A stretch of 64,000 bases of DNA, from assembly GCA_018242685.1 (NCBI GenBank), contig JAFEBM010000006.1, forward strand, positions 1 through 64,000, in the 5' to 3' direction. The translations under genes and the position numbers were made by a program. Under the pieces are notes generated by a model, which was not told the origin of the DNA, did no database searches, and saw nothing but the letters and a program-made list of their open reading frames with translations. This document shows positions 37,107 through 44,192 of this stretch, one piece after another. The stretch's first letter is position 1; every line of letters starts with the position of its first letter. Source of the DNA: Nitrospira sp. (lineage in GTDB: Bacteria > Nitrospirota > Nitrospiria > Nitrospirales > Nitrospiraceae).

Positions 37107-38246
37107 TTAGCCGGGCAAGGTAAAGAGCCCATCGAATAATCCAACACGGTTCATCTCACAGCTCAACTTCTCGACACGAAGGCCGAGCAAACGGATGAGT
37201 TTTCTGTGTGGGTTTTCACGCCGATCAAGAAAGGGCAGCATCAGCTTCATGGCTTCCCGTCTCAATATTGCCGACTCATCGGTCGCCATAGCCAATGTAT
37301 GGGCGCGTGACTTGGTCACAAAATCCGCAAAGCGAACGGTCAGCACGACGGTTCGAAACGAACGAAATCCCTCGTGATGCAGGCGATCAATCACGCCTCG
37401 AACAAGCCCATCGAGTTGAGCGAGAATCGTCCGACTATCCAGCGTATCTGATTCGAACGTTTCCTGCTCCCCGATGGATTTCAGCTCCGAATGTTCCTCC
37501 ACTGGAGAGTCATCTCGTGCGTGAACCTTCTGATAGAGATCCAGGCCGCGTTTTCCCAACAGGGCTTCGAGCTGATGGAGAGAAAGCGCTCGTAGATCCG
37601 TGACAATCTTGATGCTCTTTGCCTTCAAGAAAGCTTCCGTTTTAGGTCCGATACCAGGAATGACCCGGATCGAGAGTGGAGCGAGAAACGCCTCGGCCTC
37701 CTCCGTTCGTACGACCGTGAGTCCGTCAGGTTTGCGCCATCCTGAAGCGATCTTGGCGAGCAACTTATTCGGCCCAATACCGATTGAGGCCGTCAGCTGT
37801 GCTTCCGCGTGAATCTCCGCCTTTAGACGACGACAGACACGTTCCGCTTCTTCATACGATCCTGTCCAACTCACGTCGCCGTATACTTCGTCTATACTGG
37901 CCTGTTCCAGACGAGGAATGAAGCGCCGTACGATCTGCATCACTTCTCCTGAAACCCGTACATACTTTTGCATGTCGACCGAGACAAAAGTCACCGGCGG
38001 CTTTCCCGCCAGACGAGCGGCCTCAGACAAGCGCCATGCAGTGGTGATCGGCGTCGCCGAGTAAATTCCGTACGCGCGCGCCGGATAGTTCGACGTGGCG
38101 GCTACCCCTCGACCTCTTCCGCCCAGCGGATCTGCGCCAACGACGAGAGGGACCCCACGAAAAGCCGGAGTATCGCGCTCCTCAATCGCCGCGAAGAATG
38201 CATCCATATCTAAGTGTGCGATAATCCTAGACACTTTTGGCCTCAT
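37107..38246 (-). CDS. dinB: DNA polymerase IV (Y-family)
   Basis: A 379-residue translesion polymerase. The catalytic acidic residues are seen in IIAHLDMDAFFAAIEERD and QASIDEVYGDVSW. The helix-hairpin-helix PLSIRVIPGIGPKTEAFLK is also visible. The ATG at 38246 gives the normal N-terminus, while a GTG at 38285 would add 13 residues. The C-terminus lacks an obvious beta-clamp motif of the QLxLF kind, but ends in NRVGLFDGLF, where GLF could serve. No SOS box was identified with confidence upstream. Confidence 0.93.
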   Translation of the reverse strand: MRPKVSRIIAHLDMDAFFAAIEERDTPAFRGVPLVVGADPLGGRGRGVAATSNYPARAYGIYSATPITTAWRLSEAARLAGKPPVTFVSVDMQKYVRVSGEVMQIVRRFIPRLEQASIDEVYGDVSWTGSYEEAERVCRRLKAEIHAEAQLTASIGIGPNKLLAKIASGWRKPDGLTVVRTEEAEAFLAPLSIRVIPGIGPKTEAFLKAKSIKIVTDLRALSLHQLEALLGKRGLDLYQKVHARDDSPVEEHSELKSIGEQETFESDTLDSRTILAQLDGLVRGVIDRLHHEGFRSFRTVVLTVRFADFVTKSRAHTLAMATDESAILRREAMKLMLPFLDRRENPHRKLIRLLGLRVEKLSCEMNRVGLFDGLFTLPG

Positions 38247-38428
38247 GCTCCCTTGAATACCATCAAAACAGCTGATGAGCCACACGGAAGATGCTTCGGG
38301 GGACAGTCTTTTTCACCGTAGCTTTTCGTGCCAAGAATGACATACAATTGTGTCCCAGTTGAGAGAAGGCAGTTCACTTACACGATCATTGCTCATAAGT
38401 CAGAATCATCAACGAGAGGAGGCACGTC

Positions 38429-38614
38429 GTGGGTTATCGTTGGTTCAATATCATCGGGTTTCTGATGTTGCTCGCTGCTCTCTTCCTAAATGAGGTCGTG
38501 TACTTGAACGTGTGGTACAACCTCAATTTCGCTGTGATCGTTCCCGCTATCTTGTACCTCGGTGTTGCACTGTGGCTCTCACTATGGGGGGGGCCCCGTC
38601 GTCAGAACGCATGA
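38429..38614 (+). CDS. Tiny two-helix membrane protein (copy 1)
   Basis: A 61-residue protein with two predicted transmembrane helices: FNIIGFLMLLAALFLNEVVY (6-25) and a second at about 32-52. It ends in a basic tail, GGPRRQNA. A GAGAGGAGG RBS precedes the start. It is clearly paralogous to the next gene: both share an N-terminal W/G-F-x-M-L-L-x-A-L-x-L-N-E pattern, a WY pair near residue 30 and a short polar tail. The function is unknown. Size and form suit a stress or envelope-associated small protein. Confidence 0.75.
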   Translation: MGYRWFNIIGFLMLLAALFLNEVVYLNVWYNLNFAVIVPAILYLGVALWLSLWGGPRRQNA

Positions 38615-38753
38615 TGTCGTTCACCCACGAACTTTGCAAGGTCTAGACTTCGTCTCGGGCGTGATGTAGGGTTCCGATTCAGTCCAACAGGACAATTCAT
38701 TTGGGAATTCATCGAACGCAGGGCAAAGGCCATCACTAGAAAGGAGACAATCC

Positions 38754-38942
38754 ATGGGCATGAGCTTTATCAATTGGGTTGGATTCGTGATGTTGCTGCT
38801 GGCGTTGCTTCTCAATGAGGCATTCCTCGGGATAAACGCCTGGTACGAGCTCCACGTGGGGGCTCTTCTTGCGGGTGTCACGTGGCTGGTCGTTGGAGCC
38901 GCATTATCAATGTGGCCAAGCCCGAAAGATCAGAGAGCCTGA
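38754..38942 (+). CDS. Tiny two-helix membrane protein (copy 2)
   Basis: A 62-residue protein, paralogue of the gene 139 bp upstream. Helix 1 is INWVGFVMLLLALLLNEAF, a WYELH motif follows, and helix 2 runs from about 36 to 53. It ends PSPKDQRA. An AAAGGAG RBS at 38739-38745 supports the start. The 139-bp spacer between the two copies suggests each has its own translation signals after a local duplication. I do not recognise the family. Confidence 0.75.
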   Translation: MGMSFINWVGFVMLLLALLLNEAFLGINAWYELHVGALLAGVTWLVVGAALSMWPSPKDQRA

Positions 38943-39053
38943 TCGATAGTTTTCCTGTCTTGCAACGGTAGCGCGCAGATGTTAGGGGTGTGTCCTCTGC
39001 GCTTTTCGACCGTGGATGTCCTCAATTTTCAAAAAACATTAAAGAATACCGTA

Positions 39054-39629
39054 TTACTGAACGCCCGTTCCGCCAAGAAAACAGTCACGCGTGTGATCGT
39101 TCACCAGTCCGGCTGCCTGCATATAGGCATAGACAATCGTACCGCCCACAAATCGGAAGCCGAGCTGTTTCAGGTCTTTTGACAAGGTATCGCTTTCAGT
39201 CGTGACGGCCGGAACCTGGCTCAGAGTCTTCCAACAATTGTTTCTTGGCTTCCCACCGACAAATCGCCAGACATATCGGTCAAATGATCCAAACTCCCTC
39301 TGCACAGCCAGAAATGCCTGCGCATTCGTGACAGCGGCCTCGATCTTCAATCGATTGCGGATAATACCGACATCCTTCATCAGCGCGGCCTGTATCCGTG
39401 GGGTAAACCGGGCGACGACAGCAGGGTCAAATCCGGCAAAGGCCTTACGGTATCCTTCACGACGCAGCAGAATCGTTTCCCATGTCAGACCCGCCTGAGC
39501 CCCTTCGAGCAAAAGCATCTCGAAGTGCTTGCGATCGTCATGCACCGGCACACCCCACTCCTCATCATGGTACTGAATGAGATGCGGTTTCAGGCCGACC
39601 CAGCTGCACCGAGTCTTCGTGTCTGACAT
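39054..39629 (-). CDS. tag: DNA-3-methyladenine glycosylase I
   Basis: A 191-residue base-excision repair enzyme that removes 3-methyladenine. It has the Tag opening RCSWVGLKPHLIQYHDEEWG, and EGAQAGLTWETILLRREGYRKAFAGFDP. The C-terminal VNDHTRDCF, with the N-terminal Cys and His, makes the Cys2His2 zinc site. It has the normal length and no fusion. It lies near dinB on the same strand, but two small plus-strand genes separate them, so they are not an operon. Confidence 0.94.
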   Translation of the reverse strand: MSDTKTRCSWVGLKPHLIQYHDEEWGVPVHDDRKHFEMLLLEGAQAGLTWETILLRREGYRKAFAGFDPAVVARFTPRIQAALMKDVGIIRNRLKIEAAVTNAQAFLAVQREFGSFDRYVWRFVGGKPRNNCWKTLSQVPAVTTESDTLSKDLKQLGFRFVGGTIVYAYMQAAGLVNDHTRDCFLGGTGVQ

Positions 39630-40031
39630 GGCGAGAAGGATACCTCGGCGAGATTGTAGAGGCGGGCCATGCGGAAAACAATGAGTTTGAACTGTGACCG
39701 CCGTTGAGTTGTGAAGCCCTACGGCTTCACAGCCGTGGCTTCCTGCGTAGGCGGGTGAACAGTTCCATCACGGTCTGAATCGTGCCGGCTGGATCAGCTG
39801 TCTTGTCGGTCCGGTACCGTTTCATTCCGGTAAAGCGGATCAGTTTGGCAACTCACATATTTCATCATAGTCCGCCCGGTTTGGTCCTCGAGGAATTTGA
39901 AGGGTTGATCTGTTACGTACAAATCCACTACGATCTCTTTATGCAGCTGACGCAGGAAGCGATTGATCGCTTCTACTCCACATGATGCTCGACACTTTCA
40001 CCAATCCAAGTCCAAACCAGAGGAGGAAATC
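39630..40031. other. Intergenic region with a hairpin and decayed coding sequence
   Basis: This 402-bp gap lies between tag (minus) and a DUF1059 gene (plus). It contains a perfect hairpin GTGAAGCC-CTAC-GGCTTCAC (39711-39730) and a minus-strand frame that looks like a broken gene (see the next entry). No intact gene is supported here. Confidence 0.5.
39724..39990 (-). pseudogene. Possible frameshifted gene remnant
   Basis: Read on minus, a frame coding GVEAINRFLRQLHKEIVVD and then QPFKFLEDQTGRTMMKYV loses sense near 39850. The adjacent frame then continues with AKLIRFTGMKRYRTDKTAD and ends ELFTRLRRKPRL-stop at about 39726. Both halves have protein-like composition, and joining them needs one frameshift. 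No start codon or RBS is evident. The parent family is not recognised. It could also be chance. Confidence 0.3.
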
Positions 40032-40238
40032 ATGGCAGACAAACAGTACAAACAGCTCGGATGTCTGGATGTACAACCGTCGGGCGGCTGCGGATTCCAG
40101 GTGCGGGCGGAAACGGAAGCGGAACTGATGCAGTTGGTCGCCACCCATGCCAAGCAGTGTCATAAGCTGGACTCGATCCCGCAAGAGATGGCTGCCAAAG
40201 TGACGTCAGCTATCAAAACAGTGACGGTCACGGTCTAG
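40032..40238 (+). CDS. DUF1059 family small protein
   Basis: A 68-residue protein of the DUF1059 family: KQLGCLDVQPSGGCGFQVRAETEAELMQLVATHAKQCH, with three cysteines and a His in a compact fold. The function is unknown; these proteins are common in soil and freshwater bacteria. The ATG at 40032 is chosen for its AGAGGAGG RBS 5 bp upstream, whereas an in-frame ATG 69 bp earlier has none. A small lipoprotein gene follows after about 95 bp. Confidence 0.85.
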   Translation: MADKQYKQLGCLDVQPSGGCGFQVRAETEAELMQLVATHAKQCHKLDSIPQEMAAKVTSAIKTVTVTV

Positions 40239-40332
40239 CGAAACTCAATACGGAGCGGGACTTCCTCGCGTACGGTCTCGCAGCGGGGAAGGCTCCCCTC
40301 TCTCAACTCCAAGTCGTTATCAAGGAGGACTT

Positions 40333-40767
40333 ATGGTTTGGAAGTCAGTGCTCACCATTGCCACCCTGCTCCTGCTGAGCACCAGCGGGTGTAGTTACCT
40401 GTTTTATCCCCACGCAAAGGAATTTACTGAGAAAGCCAAGGGAGCAACAGGCGTCGAGACGCTTATCAATCTGACCAATATGGCGGAAGCCACGGCCACA
40501 GCCGCCAAGGGAGGTAAGGGAGCTGACCAACCCTTCGACGATCTCCACAACCAGTTTCATGCGATCGACAACAGCATCTGCTGTGTCGAGAAATCGGTGA
40601 AGGAACAGCCGGCCTACGCACTGGCCGTCACGCACAATAAAGAACTCAAGACGATTTTCAAACGGCTCTGGAAATTCAAGAATGATCAGCCTCAGCGGGA
40701 TCAACACTTGGACCTTTTTGTGTCCGAACTCCAAGAGATGCGTCAGACGCTGGAAACCCTGAGGTAA
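40333..40767 (+). CDS. Small lipoprotein
   Basis: A 144-residue exported lipoprotein. The signal peptide ends in LLLLSTSGCSYLF, with Cys20 as the lipidation site. The mature part is helical and charged, with NSICCVEKSVKEQP near the middle and KRLWKFKNDQPQRDQHLDLFVSEL near the end. I do not recognise the family. An AAGGAGGA RBS (40321-40328) supports the start. A methyltransferase gene begins 4 bp after its stop, so the two are likely co-transcribed. Confidence 0.75.
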   Translation: MVWKSVLTIATLLLLSTSGCSYLFYPHAKEFTEKAKGATGVETLINLTNMAEATATAAKGGKGADQPFDDLHNQFHAIDNSICCVEKSVKEQPAYALAVTHNKELKTIFKRLWKFKNDQPQRDQHLDLFVSELQEMRQTLETLR

Positions 40768-40771
40768 TTTC

Positions 40772-41629
40772 ATGGCAACACCATCGCCTGAGCAAGTCAT
40801 CGATAACCAACGACAAGACTGGAACCGCGTTGCCGGTGGGTGGGAGAAGTGGGATCGCTTCTTCGATGAGCAGATGGCGTTTCTCAATCACCGGCTCGTG
40901 GGCGACGCCAGGTTGCGCACGGGTCTTCGCGTGCTGGATCTGGGGTCAGGCACCGGCTATCCAGCCATCCTTGCCGCTCAGACAGTGGGAGTAGACGGCA
41001 GCGTGGTGGGCATCGACCTCGCCGAACATATGCTCACTGTAGCGGAAAGTAAGGCAAAACGATTGGGCTTGCATAACGTGACGTTCAAGGTCGGTGACGT
41101 GACCATCCTCCCGTTCGAGTCCGCTTCCTTCGACGCCGTCACCAGCCGTTTTTGTCTCATGTTTCTCCCTGACATTCCAAAAGCTGCCGCCGAAATCGTA
41201 CGTATCCTGAAGCCTGGAAGCTGGGTCGCGGCAGCCGTCTGGTCCGCTCCGGAAAAAAATCCCTCAATCAGCCTCTCGATGACAGCCGTCAAGCAGGTGA
41301 TCGACCTGCCGCCTGCGGACCCGATGGCGCCAGGCATCTTCCGTCTCGCTCAACCAGGCGACTTCGCCGGCATGTTGGAGAGAGCCGGCCTTACAGACAT
41401 CACGGACCAGGAGTTTCTTGGGGAATGGTCTTACGGCTCAACCAATGAATATTATACGAGCCTGATGGAGATCGCCGCTCCGATCCAAAACCTCATGGCG
41501 ACGCTGTCCGAGACGCAACGACAAGAAGTGAAACACCTTATTACCAACGCTGCTTCGCAATTCCAGCGCGGTATTCACATTACGTTCCCGATCGCGGTGC
41601 GGATAGTCGCGGGACGCAGGCCCGGATGA
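40772..41629 (+). CDS. Class I SAM-dependent methyltransferase (UbiE-like)
   Basis: A 285-residue methyltransferase. The SAM-binding motifs are GLRVLDLGSGTGYPAILAAQ (motif I), VVGIDLAEHMLTVAESKA (motif II), VTFKVGDVTILPFESASFDAVTSR and LPDIPKAAAEIVRILKPG. The fold is that of Methyltransf_11/UbiE-type enzymes acting on small molecules or lipids. The substrate is unknown. It starts 4 bp after the lipoprotein gene and is followed after 3 bp by the TfoX-like gene, so all are probably one transcript. Confidence 0.88.
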   Translation: MATPSPEQVIDNQRQDWNRVAGGWEKWDRFFDEQMAFLNHRLVGDARLRTGLRVLDLGSGTGYPAILAAQTVGVDGSVVGIDLAEHMLTVAESKAKRLGLHNVTFKVGDVTILPFESASFDAVTSRFCLMFLPDIPKAAAEIVRILKPGSWVAAAVWSAPEKNPSISLSMTAVKQVIDLPPADPMAPGIFRLAQPGDFAGMLERAGLTDITDQEFLGEWSYGSTNEYYTSLMEIAAPIQNLMATLSETQRQEVKHLITNAASQFQRGIHITFPIAVRIVAGRRPG

Positions 41630-41632
41630 GGC

Positions 41633-41944
41633 ATGCCGACGAAGAACGACGGCTTCAAAGATTTCATCCTGGATCAGCTGACGGAGCTGAACGGAGTGGC
41701 GGCACGGGCCATGTTCGGCGGTTACGGTCTCTATCAGAGGGCCAAGTTTTTCGGCATCATTCATAAAGGCTGTCTCTATTTCAAAGTGAGCGCGACCACC
41801 GTTCACAATTACAAGAATCATGGCATGCAACCGTTTCGACCCAACGCCAAGCAGACACTCAAATCCTTTTATGGGGTACCGATTGATGTGATTGAAGATG
41901 CGGAAATCCTGACCCAGTGGGCCGCCTCAGTAATTGAGAGCTGA
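41633..41944 (+). CDS. TfoX N-terminal domain protein
   Basis: A 103-residue protein matching the TfoX N-terminal domain: AARAMFGGYGLYQRAKFFGII and GCLYFKVSATTVHNY. The C-terminal TfoX domain is absent, as in many short members. In Vibrio and Haemophilus, TfoX/Sxy controls competence; short homologues like this are of unknown role. It sits in a tight plus-strand run between a methyltransferase and a DUF488 gene. Confidence 0.88.
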   Translation: MPTKNDGFKDFILDQLTELNGVAARAMFGGYGLYQRAKFFGIIHKGCLYFKVSATTVHNYKNHGMQPFRPNAKQTLKSFYGVPIDVIEDAEILTQWAASVIES

Positions 41945-41951
41945 TCAGTCC

Positions 41952-42470
41952 ATGTTCGACGTTCTCTGGACTATCGGTCATTCAACGAGGCCTATCGAGG
42001 AGTTCCTCGCGCTACTGAAGGCGCACGGAGTCGAACAGCTTATCGACGTCCGCACCATTCCGAAGTCTCGCCACAATCCGCAATTCAATACGGCCTCCCT
42101 CTCCACGAGCCTCAAGAGAGCAGGACTGAACTATGTGCACATGCCCGGTCTCGGTGGATTGCGCAAGCCCAAGAAGGATTCCATCAACACCGGCTGGCGA
42201 AACGCGAGCTTCCGCGGCTACGCCGACTACATGCAGACGGACGAGTTCCGGCGCGCCTTGGACGAGTTGATGGCCGAGAGTCGATTGCAACATACGGCCA
42301 TCATGTGCGCGGAAGCAGTCCCCTGGCGGTGCCATCGAAACTTGATCGCCGACGCTCTAGTGACGAGGGACTGGGAAGTCCAACATATCATGTCGGAGAC
42401 GAAAGCCAACCGGCATCGGTTGACGTCATTCGCAACCGCGGAAAACGGGTTGCTGTGCTATCGGGGGTGA
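41952..42470 (+). CDS. DUF488 family protein
   Basis: A 172-residue DUF488 protein. It has the typical opening LWTIGHSTRPIEEFLALLKAHGVEQLIDVRTIPKSRHNPQF, YADYMQTDEFRRAL and the Cys/His block AIMCAEAVPWRCHRNLIADAL. The ATG at 41952 matches the family N-terminus, and it is 7 bp after the TfoX-like stop. The conserved CAE and CHR motifs suggest a metal or catalytic site, but no activity is established. Last gene of the five-gene plus-strand run. Confidence 0.9.
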   Translation: MFDVLWTIGHSTRPIEEFLALLKAHGVEQLIDVRTIPKSRHNPQFNTASLSTSLKRAGLNYVHMPGLGGLRKPKKDSINTGWRNASFRGYADYMQTDEFRRALDELMAESRLQHTAIMCAEAVPWRCHRNLIADALVTRDWEVQHIMSETKANRHRLTSFATAENGLLCYRG

Positions 42471-42494
42471 GGCCATGATTCGCGCCTCGCAGGA

Positions 42495-43436
42495 TCATCC
42501 GTAGCGCCCAAGCGGTATGGAGGCCTGCAGAAGCAACTCGGCAATAGCTTGATCGATGGCTTGATCGGTCTGCGTCTGGAAATACGTGAATCCTGGAGAC
42601 GGATTGACTTCAAAACAATACCACTGATCATCCGGCGTTCTGCGGAGATCAACTCCGGCCACAGCAAGATCCATTGCCCGACACAGCTCCAGACATCTGT
42701 TCGCGCAGTCTGACGGCAGATCATAAGGCCTCATCCCCACGGACAACCCCAGCCGTCCTGAGTAACGATAGTCATCGGCATCTGAGAAAATCTCGCAGGC
42801 AAACAGGCGATCTCCCACGACATGCACCCGCACATCGGTTCCCGATATATACTGCTGAAACTGTGTCGGACACCAAACGATATCACCGAGTCTCGGCATG
42901 TGCGCCGGAGATAACCGGGAAACGATACTGCGCACGCCACTCAGCGACTTATAGACCACCGTGCCATGACGTTCCCAAAAAACCCGTGCCATCTCCGGAT
43001 CGGTGGTCACCAGCGTCTCAGGACTTCGAAATCCCATCACCTGAATCTGTGTCGCCTGGAAGGGTTTGGAATTGTTTCCGGCCATGGCCCGCATTGGATT
43101 GACGACGTACGCAGGCGTCACCTCAAGCCAGGCACGCAGACACGCATCGAATTCCATCGCATGGCGATAGGCGGAGGATTGTGGACGGGCTACGCGACCA
43201 CTGAGCAATCCACAGGAGTCATATGGACGAATGTAGGCTGCGGAGACCTTTTCAAGACGGACTTCTTGAGATCCGACACGCAGTACTCCTTCTACCTCGG
43301 ACGCAACACGGAGCCTGAGTGACGAATCCAGCACCTCATATTGATCGACCAGAATCACCGGTGCTCCGCTTCGCTGAAGTACCCGAAAGACCGCCTCCAG
43401 AGGATCATCCTCCGGCAGCCCCCACAAGAGAATCAT
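42495..43436 (-). CDS. ATP-grasp ligase-like protein at the end of the injection-system operon
   Basis: A 313-residue ATP-grasp protein. The nucleotide-binding fold is seen from AMAGNNSKPFQATQIQVMGF through GTVVYKSLSGVRSIV to the Mg-binding WYCFEVNPSPGFTYF. The layout is RimK/MvdD-like (acid plus amine ligation). The ATG at 43436 overlaps the preceding stop as ATGA, so it is translationally coupled to the partner gene. Its place as last gene of the eCIS operon is striking. It may modify a structural or cargo protein or make a peptide-like small molecule; both are inference. Confidence 0.85.
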   Translation of the reverse strand: MILLWGLPEDDPLEAVFRVLQRSGAPVILVDQYEVLDSSLRLRVASEVEGVLRVGSQEVRLEKVSAAYIRPYDSCGLLSGRVARPQSSAYRHAMEFDACLRAWLEVTPAYVVNPMRAMAGNNSKPFQATQIQVMGFRSPETLVTTDPEMARVFWERHGTVVYKSLSGVRSIVSRLSPAHMPRLGDIVWCPTQFQQYISGTDVRVHVVGDRLFACEIFSDADDYRYSGRLGLSVGMRPYDLPSDCANRCLELCRAMDLAVAGVDLRRTPDDQWYCFEVNPSPGFTYFQTQTDQAIDQAIAELLLQASIPLGRYG

Positions 43437-44173
43437 GCCGGCGCCGCCTCCTTTCGGATCGACGGGCATTGCCGCAGCACATGCCGCATGACCGCCGCCG
43501 CAATCGTCCGGTCTGCAAGATTCGTCCAGAGACTGGCGTCGAGAAACCGCGCGTCATTGTTGGAAGACGAAAAGCGGACTGTCATAAGCTCGAGTTCCGC
43601 CGCTTGCGCCAGCCTTTGCGCATACTGCGCGACGCGCGGGGTGACATTACCGATGATCTGCGATCCCACGACCGTGATACTGACAGTGAAAGACTCTCCC
43701 GTGACCGGCTGTATCGCCTTCGTGCGCAGGCCTCGCACAACAGACCATTCGCTTCTCGTCACAGGGATGCCTAATCGACAAGCCTTGTGAATCCACGTTT
43801 GAGGAGACCACCAGTCACCGGCCAAACATACCGGAGTGGGCCGATTCAGCACAGGACAGGGTAGGCTGTGGAGCCATGCCAATAGAAAGGCTTGCATCTC
43901 CTGGGCGACATAGGCTCGGTCGGCTGGTTTAATATGCGGCAGATCAGCTGGTGTCACCGAAACCAGCCGAGTGATGACCCCCGCGAGTCGGCCTTCCTGA
44001 CAAGCACGCCCCGCCACCACTGCTTGGGACGGTCCGGCATGGTCACCGATCTCATATCTCCAGCCCAACCGCGAGAGATCACTCGGACGGAGCAACCGAA
44101 CACCCTGCCGTGCATACCGCCGGACAAAGACGCTCGCGACTGCATCACCGGCATTCGCGACCACAAGCACCAT
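43433..44173 (-). CDS. Pre-ATP-grasp-like partner protein
   Basis: A 246-residue protein read from the ATG at 44173. A longer frame back to 44371 would overlap the previous gene, so I reject it. The front, MVLVVANAGDAVASVFVRRYARQGV, resembles the pre-ATP-grasp Rossmann-like domain. WWSPQTWIHKACRLGIPVTR resembles the segment before an ATP-grasp core. The late FSSSNNDARFLDASLWTNLADRTIAAAV is distinctive. It lacks the VNPSP-type Mg motif of its neighbour, so alone it should not be a complete ATP-grasp enzyme. ATGA overlap with that neighbour suggests a complex. Confidence 0.7.
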   Translation of the reverse strand: MVLVVANAGDAVASVFVRRYARQGVRLLRPSDLSRLGWRYEIGDHAGPSQAVVAGRACQEGRLAGVITRLVSVTPADLPHIKPADRAYVAQEMQAFLLAWLHSLPCPVLNRPTPVCLAGDWWSPQTWIHKACRLGIPVTRSEWSVVRGLRTKAIQPVTGESFTVSITVVGSQIIGNVTPRVAQYAQRLAQAAELELMTVRFSSSNNDARFLDASLWTNLADRTIAAAVMRHVLRQCPSIRKEAAPA

Positions 44174-44192
44174 GCGCGCCGGTCCCACGCTC

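Noticed and set aside
38621..38881. An 86-residue minus-strand frame
   Set aside because: Antisense to the second tiny membrane protein, which has a good RBS and a clear paralogue.
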